A stretch of 64,000 nt of DNA. Source: Synaphobranchus kaupii. Lineage: Eukaryota; Chordata; Actinopteri; Anguilliformes; Synaphobranchidae. Where the stretch lies: positions 39,308,699 through 39,372,698 of the forward strand of contig CM056377.1 in the NCBI GenBank assembly GCA_029718625.1. The letters are read 5' to 3'. This document shows positions 37,501 through 49,500 of the stretch, in pieces; within the stretch, counting starts at the first letter, position 1, and every line of letters starts with the position of its first letter. The position numbers and the translations under genes were made by a program. Under the pieces are notes generated by a model. That model was not told the DNA's origin. It did no database searches and saw only the letters and a list, made by a program, of their open reading frames with translations.

Positions 37501-40500
37501 TATTTTTTTTAATTAATTTGATTTACAGCTCATCATGACATGACACATAAGTTCATATCACATGAGCTAAGTTACTGTAGTCTACCTATATTATATTCAT
37601 AATGAATCTTATATAATTCAACTAATTTTGTATATTTTTGTGCTATAATTTTTACAATTTAAAAGATTTTTACATGTAAAAATATTGGCAGTCATAACCG
37701 GTGTAAATCCAAACAGCAAACCTGCTGTGCTCCAGTGGAATTTGCACAACAGAAGCCCCGATATCAATTACTCTTGAAAAGCTTTCCTTCATACCTCCAT
37801 AAACAATGGAGCTCTGCCACAAAATCACATTAGAACTTTCAACGGTTATCCAACTGTGTCCATTACTGGTATTCGAGCTCCGCCAAATTAACTTATTGCC
37901 TGTAAACTTGATAATGGGATTATGGTAACAGGGTATGTGCAACCCAATTTGTAACGACACTTAAGCTTTTCCTTGAAAGCCACAGGCACTGGCGCCTATG
38001 TTTGTGAGCAATTAACAGGTATTAAGTGGACATCAAGGAGAGGCCATGATTATGGCAATGTATTACGGTGGCGTCATCAGCATTGCTTAACCACACAGGA
38101 AACCCACTGCAATGAAACAATTTTATGCATTTACAGGGTACCAAGGGCCACTTACTATTTATGACATATCAAAAGTACCTGCATAAAGATATTTGATTTA
38201 TCTCTGTCTAAAGGTTTTTATTTTGTGACAGGACCAGGTGCTTTAAAAAAAAAAATACCCACAAAGACTTCCAGTCCATATTTTATCCGAGAAGAAAAAT
38301 CTGTTCCGCCTGAAGGAGTACGGTGTAAAATCTCGATTCAGATTCTGCAGTCGTTTTTGTAGGGACACGAGGTTTAACGGGTGCAAAAATCATCATAATC
38401 CCCTTGTGGAGTTCTATCCCAGTTTGCTCTTAAATCATGTGTAATATAACCAATCGCTTGCAGGAAGCAAGCTGCCTATTTGGTTTCCCAACATATGGTG
38501 TGAGCTTTGTTTTTGTTCAAACTGAACAGGTCTTATTGAGGTAGCCTACTGCAGTGTAGTGGTCCATTGCATAACACCCCCCCCCCCCCCCTTAGCAGAT
38601 TATATATAGAAGTATTTTCAAATATTTTGTCTCTCTTCATCCCTAAATCGTGCATAAATATTTACAACAGATTTTGAATGATACCCCTCTAGGTCTGAGC
38701 ATATTTTCTTCTTTTACAGTAAGTAACAAAGCTTATAACGTCAAATGTATAGTATGGTGTGCATCTGCCTTGATCACATACCATTTGAGAGAACACACTT
38801 GAATTATCAATCATCCAATCGTTCATATCAATAATACTGAGGTTTGTACTGGAGTTTTAAAGTGCTTTCATTTACAGCAAGCGTCTCAGTTGGTTCCTCA
38901 AAGATACATATAGCTTTTAACATGCAATAAGATGCAAATAATGTGCATAAGTCATGAGTGTAAGTATACATGCAGTCTTTTAATGATCGTTTTATTATTT
39001 TATTACCAGTTCACGTTTTCATTCATTTTGACTTTCGCAGACAGTAACATGTTGCCATCTTTATGCTTTTTGATTTATTTAAAATCCATCAGCTTTTTGA
39101 AAGGAGTAGTTCAGAGAAGTCTGCAGCGTGCGCCTTATTCAATACTGTCTGTCAGTGGCTAAATAGGTCAGACGGCAGCCATCAATTTGACTATGAACGA
39201 TCTCCTATTGTCAGACATTGTGGAATAATTTAGAAAATAACCTGAAATAACGGACCTTTTTGAAGTTGCGGTGGAACACCATTTGGCGTCCGGCAGATAT
39301 GTAACCTGCAGCCACATACGTAAGAACGCATCATCTGTGCACTTGTTACTTCTGTTCAGTCAGGGCATGTGGCAGTGTGGAGGAGGGGGATGTGTGCTGT
39401 CAGCAGCATTAAGACGGTACAGTTAGTTTCCCTTGTAATGCATTTTAACAGCGGCGTGTGCGGCGCACCAGCTGTACCCGTGGCGGAACAGACCTACGCT
39501 GCAGAAATCGAGGGCGCAAACAAAAACCAACTCATGACAACACGACTATCTCTCTGCCAGAAATCTTCAGCCATCACGGTCAGCGTTGCTTGTTTACCAT
39601 GACAGGCAACAAAAAGGCTTGAAACCATCACAGTTTACACATAATACCATTGAGAGGCAGCTGCTACGCTTTCTGCCATGTTCGGTCTCGTTGCTTCTTC
39701 CAATCAGGCAGTTTTTTTTTTTTCATACGGATACAATTCTTTGAAAAATGTGCATGAATATATCCTACTGCTATGCATATGCAATTCTGCTACACAAAGT
39801 TTAGCATGATTAAGTAATACTGAAATATTAGCTAAACATGTTGAAATAAATAAACTTGTAAATTATCCCTCTGTCAAACATAAATAATTATGTAATTTAT
39901 ATGTAGATCTCATGTGGTGGTGGGAGGGGGGGGGGGCTTACATGGGGTAAAAGTCCTCTACTAGGACCATGGGGATTCTTTAGAGCTATAGTTTACACAA
40001 ATCTATAAAATCCCCCAAGGAATGTTGCATATAAAAGCATGGCTGTGTAAACCAAGTAAATATACATTTAAAATAATCACTAGATCTGTAATGATCAAAT
40101 GAAATCTCTGGATACGCATGAGAGTCTGTCGCACGATCCATTCCTGTTCAGTTACAGTATCATCGTCGCCAAGGCTTCCTTTCATTAAGTGAGCATATTA
40201 CACGGTTTCTGCACGGGGATTGAACCGTTCAAAAACTGAACATCAGGAGTCGTCCCAAGATCAACACAGAATTGTGTAGGTTGTTAGCGACACGTCGTCT
40301 CAAATCTGCATTGCCACTTTATGCCCATTCAGCGCTCGATTACTCTCTGTCGGCAAATGGTGTAGAAACAACGGGAGAAAGCCTGTGAGAGTACAGATTC
40401 CATTACACGTCTCTTAGGGACACCATTCCGTCATGAAGATAGGAGGGGATATTCAATTAGCCAGAGCTGCGTCACAGGATTTCAACCATAGGCTGCATAT

Positions 40501-43500
40501 GGAATTATTATGTCCACAAAGACTATAATGAAATGAAGCCAGTGATATGTATATATATACACCACACAGACTGATGTAAGTTAATCACTGATCGGGGATA
40601 ATTACATAGACAATACAACTTCGAATTAATTTGCCCACCAGCCACCAATGAGGATGTCTTTATGATGTATATATTCTGGCGGTAGGATTTGACATGACAT
40701 GAAAAACATGACATTACAGAGGAACCATTTCCAGTCCCAAAGCACGGTAACAAACACTGCTCAGGCAGAACAGCACGTGCGCTGTGACTAAAATGGCTGC
40801 CGGATCCTTCGCATATTGTGATGACACAGGTCAATCCCAGCATTCCCAGTCAGTGACATACGAAGAGCACTTACAGTCAGGGAAGCAGCTGTCAGGGTCC
40901 ATGGTCTCTTCGGCCATCTCGGAGAACTCATCCTCCTCTTCTCCTGGCTTTCTGAGGTCCACTGTGCTGCCCTCTGACAGACTGATCTCGTCCTTCTGCA
41001 GAAAGAGAAAGACTCAGACGTTCACAAAGCCCCAGACCACAGAGAGTAAAAATGGACAGAATGAGGCCACCAGCTCTAGTCTAGTGTTATGACATCATTA
41101 TGAGGATAGGTCTTTTGCGAGGGATTTGCTCACAATACACAATGCAATGCATATTTACAGGGAACCGCAAGGCTGTTTTAGGCATATTAATTATAATTAA
41201 AACTTTATTTTTTAAGGCTCAATATTTTTTTAATAAGCAAATGAAAGCCTCAATGAGAAACATTGAAACACATAAAAAACACGCCTACTTTTTACCATTG
41301 CTACCCATCAGGCTATTACCATAAGTTACAATATCACTTAATCTTTTGAATTCCAAGCTGTACCCTGCAGCAAATTTCAATCCATATTGAAGGCCAACAA
41401 CCGGGAAGAACATGGGGTTTACACTACTGAACTCTCGAGACTGGAACGATGATCTAGAAAACGGCTATAAATATGCGCATCGCTTTGCTTAGAGGACCTA
41501 ATGATGCAGAACTAACAATAAGTTAGTAAAGCGCAAAACCCCAAAGTGATACAGATACAAAAAAACTAAGAAACATTACTTTTACAGTCATTTACTTAAT
41601 TATTATACTTAAAAACAAAATCCTTGTTGTTTGATATGAGTGAAATAGCTTCAAAATCAAAATCGGCATAATGCCATCACAATGTGGTTCATACTATCTT
41701 TGCATTTACAATAACTCTAACTGTACATAACATACTATTGCGGATCTTTAAGGAAAAAAAGTGAACTTAGACAATCTATTTTTTGTTTGACAAAACTAAA
41801 AAAAAATGTTATCAGTCAAAATTAGATGCATATAAAAACAAATTGTCAAAAATTTCATATCATGGCATCATGCTATATATTGAATGAGCCACAATACTGA
41901 CATGGCCACCATGTGACTACAGTGCGTGACGGATTTTGGGGCCAGACCGCCTGTGGAGCACTAAAAGATTGAGACACTAAAGGGTGACATGACCTCCCTT
42001 TGCATGGCTAGTGTTATACCAAGCACCTCAGAGAATCTGGAGATATGCTGTCACCATGACAATGTCAACCCGGAAGAAGTGACACGCGCACAAGCGATCT
42101 CTGACTCACCGCAGAAGAAAACAAGCGATAACTGCCACATCATCACATTTCAGGTTCATTCGTTTTTCCTTCAAAGAACAACGTTTGCAGAACAAGGCTG
42201 GTCAAATGACAAACAAAACTTTACCGTTTGAATTTTGCTGAATTTCCACCGTGCTTCTGTAATGGGCCACAGAAACTGATGAATGTCAGCACAAATAAAA
42301 ACCTGCTGCAATTACGGTGTCCAAACTGCAAGGGATATACTGGACTCAGCACTAAAAAATCAGACTGACAAATACACACGTATAGTTTGCGTTGCCCAAG
42401 CCAGTCTGAGTCCTGAATTAATGTCCTATTGATGTGGGACGACTGTACATAATAGACTTTACTGACGCGAAGCTTACTTGCTGAATTTGCCCCTCACGTT
42501 TAAGCTCAACAGGAGACCTTGCTCTGATCTGGGGACAGGAAATATATGCCCCCTCCTCAGACCGAGTGAAAGTTCTCATCTCTATTATGCCAGGGCTTTG
42601 TTCCACAAAGCTGAGGCCTGGTCAGGTGTTTCCAGCTCCGTCAAAGCGTACCGTTTGCAACGTACCCCAGCAGGTGAAGAGCCCAAGTCCCGGGCCTCTC
42701 TGTTTTGACTCAGATTACCCACGATAAAAATAAAAAAAACTCCTGACAGGTGAACAGTCAGGGCATTACGGTTCAGTTAGTCCCGTTACAGAATACTGAG
42801 GTCACAGTGCATGGAGAGGGTAGCGAATGCCATTCCTGCACTGAAGGACAGGGCTCTTCATGGCACGGCTGAGGGAAACCCTGCTTAACGCTCAAACCTT
42901 CGCACTCTCCGCTCCCTCCGCGCTGGACGGATTCCCTCTGACAGCAGGGCGGGGGACCTCGCCCGCGGACACGCTCCGCCGTGTCCGCGTTTCGTCTTTG
43001 CGCGTTTGTTCTCCCGTTCTCGCGCCCGCGGGTATCCCGTTTCAAATCCCGCTCCTGAAAGAGGACCGCGAATCAAACTCATTACCCTTTTCCCGTGGGC
43101 CTCGGTGACATACCGGCGTGTTGACGGCCGTGCGTGCACGCGCGTGTCTGTGGGCGGGGCCTTCTGTTCCCCGTTTAAAAACCGGGAGCCCTCAGTAATC
43201 TGTGACTGCTCCGCCCCCCTTCCTGCAGTCCTCGTCCCCCACGTTGGTTCAGAGGGCACCCCCCGCAGCGGGGCTTTAGACTGGCAGGCCTGGCATGTCG
43301 GGCATCTCTAGAGGCCGCTGCACCCGCAGATGCACGGAGCCCAGTACTGTTGCGCATTCCAAAGGCATTTACCACAACAAACACGCTATAAATATCCCGC
43401 TCAGGGAAGGGGATGCAAAGCCACATTCATCAGCTATCAAAACACCATGAAATAAGACCCCCGTATGCCACTGGTAATGCCAGCTGAACCCTGGCATTCT

Positions 43501-46500
43501 TCGGTCTAGGCTTTAAAATTGTATGCACATGGCTATAGGACCTTTCTGCGATGTGCAACTGGAAGAGGACTGGAATGTCCTGGGTGCACTGCTATACAAA
43601 TATCTGTTTCACAAGTTCTGTAGCAAAAAATCTTTCAAGCTACAATCTCAGTCAATCCACTTCCATACTGACGAGTGCACCATGTAAAGTGACTTGACAG
43701 AAGGCCGTCTTTCTCTGAGTTTTATTGAGCCAGACTGAATACCTCGGCATATTGAGCATACCGTAGCATGCGACGCAGTGATGGCTGGTGCGCTAGATAA
43801 ATACATTGGAATGTGATAGGCTGGAAACTGCATACGAATCATTGTATTTAACCCGTATGTGTTTATTTTCCTTGAACAGCAAGCACGCAATTCAGGATAC
43901 GAATGATCAATACAGGTTATATTACAAACCCCAATTCCAAAAAAGTTGGGACAGTATGTAAAATGACATAAAAGCAGAAAGCAGTGATTTGTAAATTCTA
44001 TTTTACAGTACACAGTACAAAGAAAAGATATTTAATGTTTTACCTTATCAACTTTAATGATTTTCTGTTCCAAAAAAGTTGGGACAGGGGCAAAAAAAAA
44101 GACTGGGAAGTTCAAAAAACACCTGTTGGAAACATTCCACAGGTAAACAGGTGATGCTATCATGACTGGGTATAAAAGAATATCAAAAGACTCTTGATAT
44201 CTTATTTCCAGGTACTCTTACACGCGATACTATAACCTCTCTGCATTTGAATGGATCTCTATGGGAATTGGGGAGTCCGTCTAGATTAAGTTGTAAATGA
44301 CACGGTATGGAACCCATGGTTGGCTAAATGGCTGTAAGTCATCAAGGGTCTGAGGTATCAAACGAGCCTCAAACCATCACTGTGCTGCCAGATATGCAGT
44401 AGTTGTGGATGGATCACTTGAAGGGTTGTTTCTCCTGACTCATTTTCCTATTGAACTCTATGGAAAAATAAGTCAGGAGAAACAACCCTTCAAGTGATCC
44501 ACCCATAACTACTGCAAATCTGGCAGCAGAGTGATGGTTTGAGGCTTGTTTGATACCGCAGACCCTTGATGACTTACAGCCATTTAGCCAACCATTTAGC
44601 ATACCGTGTAATTTACAGCTTAACCCCCCAATTCCAATAGAGATCCATTCCAATGCAGAGAGGTTATAGTATCGCTTGTAAGAGTACCTGAAAATAAGAT
44701 ATGAAGAGTCTTTTGATATCCTTTTATACCCAGTCATGATAGTATCAACTGTTTACCTGTAGAATGTTCCAAACAGGTGTATTTTCAACTTCCCAGGTTT
44801 TTTTTTTGCGTATTTACAAAAATCAATAAAGTTGATAAGTTTAAACCTTAAATATATTTTCTTTCACAGCTTTCTGCTTTTATGTGCATTTTACACACTG
44901 TCCCAACTTTTTTGGAATTGGGGTTTGTATAATATACTAGAATATAGCATTTAAATAAATTATTTTGTAGTTGCATTATTTCCCTTCACATTACAAAACT
45001 GTGCAGCATTTTCCCACATCCACACAGTATTCAATTTAGATGTGCTCCTCATTGTCTGTCATTCAGGAAATATCAATGACTTAAACATCCATTAATCTGA
45101 TCTGCTCACAGTCTACTTTGATGCTGATAAAATGCCGATATGCTTGAATGCTGATAAAAAAGCACAGATTTTCCTTGCAAGGCGTTATTGTGCATTTGGC
45201 TAAAAGGTGTCATAGTTTACAGAGTGATTTATCCCTGACATAAAAGTGTGGGATATGCTTTGTAATGATTAAATAAAGTATTTTAAAACTGAAAATATCT
45301 CTAGCACTCTAACATGATGTGAAGAAGTAGAACGGCACAACACAAAACTATCTTTAGAAAGCTTTGGGATTAATTGAATATTTAGATAACTGGCATGCTA
45401 CTTAATCAAGCAAAGTGAATGAAAATGTACGCTCCCTTTACAGCTATGATTTCATAATCTTCTATGAAAAACGTGCGTAATCTTCTCACTCTGTACATGC
45501 ATGAATTTTCTCAGAACAAATATTCATGTTTGCTTTGAGATTACAGAGAATAGTCGAGAAGATCTGTTCTTTACTGTATGTTCTCTTTCATCATCTCGTT
45601 TCGAGATCCACCTATGGGAATGACATCCGGTCATGACCACCGCAGAAGCATCCAATTGCACCACGTCTGGCCCTGACAGACAGTAGCGTGTCCAATGCGA
45701 AGGAGGCTCCCGCCCTCCTTGTACAAGCATATAGGACACTACAACGCTACTTCTCTTCAGTTGACATTCGCTTCTCGCGAAATTCCGAGTACCCCGCTCA
45801 CAGCTTCGACCGTGTATCCCACACGAACCTTGGCACTTAACTGTCCGCAGGAGGATATATCTCCGGATCAGCCTCCGCCGGGCGTGAAAGGTTTGGGAAC
45901 GTGAGTCAGTGCTGAGTAGCTCCACTCGGTGTTAGCCTGCTACCCCGCTCGCTAGCCCTTCTATCGTGTCAGGCCCCCCGCCCCAGATACGATTTTTTCC
46001 TGCACCTGCTAACGCGGAACAGGACTGTGCTGTCTCACAACTAGCCACCCACGCTAGCTTGTCTCTTTGCTCTCTAGCCAGCCACCCACGCTGCCTGTTC
46101 TCTGCTTAGCTGCCGCTTAGCTCCCCGCTAATGGCTCTGTCTAAGCCCATTCCTCTCGGCCCGCCCGAGGAGCTTCGCTCGCGTGCCTGCCCGGCCGCCT
46201 GCGGTGCCCTCATCGCTGCCAGGGACACTCACACTCTCTGTGTCATGTGCTTGGGTTTAAAACATGCCCAGGAGGCCATTGACTCCCCAGAGAGCTGCAG
46301 CCACTGCCTCGCTCTGCCCAAAAAGCTCAGGCGACGGAGGCAGAGAGTTGCTGCTACCCACGGCAACGACCTCGGTCCCGAGGACTCTGACAAAGAGGAT
46401 GATAGCACTGCGGCCTCTCGGCCGCCTCAAGACCTTCCTTCCCTGAGTTGGGCTGACCGCTCCGACCCAGACATGTTGGCGTTCCCTCTCTCGCTCTCCG

Positions 46501-49500
46501 GTACCCCCATACTGGAAGGAGAGACATCGGATAACGACGACATGGCGGTTGCGTCTGAATGTTCTGGAGAGGAGGACTCCATTCCTCCGGCCCAGTTAGC
46601 TCCGGCTATGGGTACGGCTAACGCACAACCCTATGCGGTGCTTCTGGAGGTGTGTGAGCGGGCCGCCGCCCGTCTCAACATCGAATGGCCAGCCCTCCAG
46701 AACCCGGCCGACGAGGAGAGGGATGTTTACGATGGGAAATTCCTGGGCCCCCCCCCAGGCCCCAGAAAACAGCTTTTCCCAGTTCTCCCCGCCTGCGCTA
46801 AACACATGAAACACCACTGGAAGGACCCGCTTGATTTCAAGCACGGTTTCTCCGGCCTGGAAGTTAAGGACATGGCCGCCCACGCCATGGGGGAACCCCC
46901 AGCTGTTGAGCCCTCCATAGCTCGACACCTTAACCCCACGCAGGGAGGTCTCCTGGCGCCGCCCAGGCCGACCCTCCCTAATAAGATGGAACGCTTCACA
47001 GCCTCCATCCACCAGGCTTCCTACAGGGCCTCAGCCCTCGCGGTAAGAGCCCTTAATGTTTCCTCCCTCCTCTCAGCTTACCAAGCTGAGCTCACAGAGG
47101 AGATGGGGAAGCAGTTACAGAAGGGGGACCCTTCCCCTATACTGTGGCAAGAGATTGTCACTGTTAATGACCTGGTTCTGCGCAACTCTCGCCAGTGTGT
47201 CCAGGCCTGCGGCCGCTCTATGGCTCTCTCCGTAGCCGGCGAGCGGGCGCTCTGGCTTAACCTCTCTGGTCTGCCCGACAGTGAGAAAAGGCGCTTAGCT
47301 GGCGCCCCTGTCGAGCCAGGCCGGGCTCTCTTTGGCCCCGCTCTTACCCTCATGCAGCAGCGGTGCGATGATAAGAAAAAGGAGGACGAAGCCTTTAAAC
47401 TCTGCCTCCCACGCAGAGCGACGCCTCACCTGCCGCCACCCATGCGGCCTCCTCAGCCCCCAGCGGTGAACCGCCGTGTCCAGCCAGGACAGGGCAGGGG
47501 CAAGCCCCAGGGCAGAGCCCCGGGCCAGCAGGGCAACCCCCCTGCTAAGCCTTGGGGGAATATGTCCTTTGCCGCAGCCGCGGCAAAGAAACCTTCTCCC
47601 ACCCCCGCTGACCAGAAACGGAAGCGGCCAGCCTGACGCTGCTATTGGGGGCCTAAGTCCACGTTCTGGGGCAGCCAGCCCCGTGGTCACAGGTCCGTCT
47701 CTCTCCCCCCCCAGGAAGAGAAGGAGACCCCCAGTTCAGGAGGACAGCCCTCCTCTGTTCGCTGCGGTCAGGGCACCTGTTGGAGTTCACGTGCCCCCCA
47801 GCTTCAATCCCCAGGGTTCCAGTACACAAGCAATGTTAGCCACGTTCAGTGTGCAAATGAACACCAGGCCATTTCTAATAAAGGCTCCCGCCCTGAAAGG
47901 CCAAAAAACAAAAAATGTGGTGAAAAGAATCCCTTCTTATCACATAAGGCCTCCCCTGGTTTCACCACTAGGTGGAGCGCCAGTCCCATTCAGCACGGCC
48001 GCACCCGGCCGTTCCCCTCTGCGGTCCTCCGCACCAGGAGGGGCGCTCACGAACCACGTACAAGCCTGGCAGGCGGCGTTTGCCCCCGAGTGGGTATTAC
48101 GCACAATAGCCAAGGGCTACAGACTCCAGTTTGCAGGGAAACCCCCATGTTTCAACGGAGTCATTTACTCTCAAACCGAGGAGAGTTCGGCCCATGTTTT
48201 GGAGGAGGAAATTTCCTCTCTGTTACAAAAAGGGGCGATACGTGTGGTTCCCAGAGATCAAGCCCAACACGGCTTTTATTCTCGCTATTTCCTGGTCCCA
48301 AAGAAGGACGGTTCCCTCCGTCCTATCTTGGATCTCAGAGTGTTGAACAAACATTTGAGGCGATACAACTTCAAAATGTTAACGTACAATACTCTTTCAC
48401 GTGCAATACGTCAGAGCGATTGGTTCACATCAATCGATCTGAAAGATGCTTTCTTCCACATAGGCATCTATCCTCCCCACACGAAGTTCCTTCGCTTCGC
48501 CCACCGCGGCGTTTGCTACGAATACACAGTTCTACCGTTCGGTCTCTCGCTAAGCCCACGGGTGTTCTGTGTTTGTGTGGAGGCGGGTCTGGCCCCGTTA
48601 AGACTAACGGGGGTCAGAATACTGACTTATATGGACGATTGGCTAATTATTGCCAATTCGAGAGTCAGAGTCGTGGAAGACACGCAACTAGTTCTGGCAC
48701 AACTAGCTGCGCTCGGGTTCAGGGTAAACTTCCCCAAGAGCAATCTCTCTCCCTCTCAGAGTGTAACGTTCTTGGGGCTGGTGCTAAACTCTGTATCGAT
48801 GCTAGCTCGCCTGTCGGCGGACCGCATTTTATCCCTGCGGGACTGTCTCTCTCTGTTCAGACCGGGCTTGAGAGTACAGTACCGCACATGCCTCAGACTG
48901 CAAGGGCTGATGGCCTCAGCCTCGCAAGTTTTACCACTGGGGTTACTGAGAATGAGGGGTTTTATGAGGTGGGTGTCATCACTTCACCTCAGCCCCGTAC
49001 GCGATCTCCATCGCCGTCTCACAGTGACGCACGAGTGCACGGCAGCTCTACGTCATTGGGGGAACACAGACTTTTATACTCAGGGAACCCCTCTCGGGAC
49101 TGTTCTCATGAGGAAAGTCGTAACGACAGATGCATCCCTTTCTGGGTGGGGGGCCACTCAGGAAGGACGTGTAGTGAATGGGATGTGGCCGACCCGGCTG
49201 CGCTCAGCTCACATCAATTATCTGGAGCTCCTAACTATATGGATAGCTCTCAGATATTTCCTACCCCGCTTAAGGCGACGGCATGTGCTAGTACGCTGCG
49301 ACAATACGACTGCTGTAGCATACGTCAATCGCCAGGGGGGCATGCGCTCTCTCCATCTCCACAGTCTAGCCCACAGACTGCTGGTATGGAGCAGCCATCA
49401 CTTTCTGTCGTTACGTGCGACCCATGTTCCGGGCATTCTGAACACGGGCGCAGATCTGCTGTCAAGGGGAAACCCGCTGTACAGGGAATGGCGTCTGCAT

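Noticed and set aside
45524..45925. 133-aa minus-strand frame over the left end of the DIRS element
   Set aside because: Part of its translation recurs at 51217-51567 because both read the inverted terminal repeats. It is a repeat artefact.
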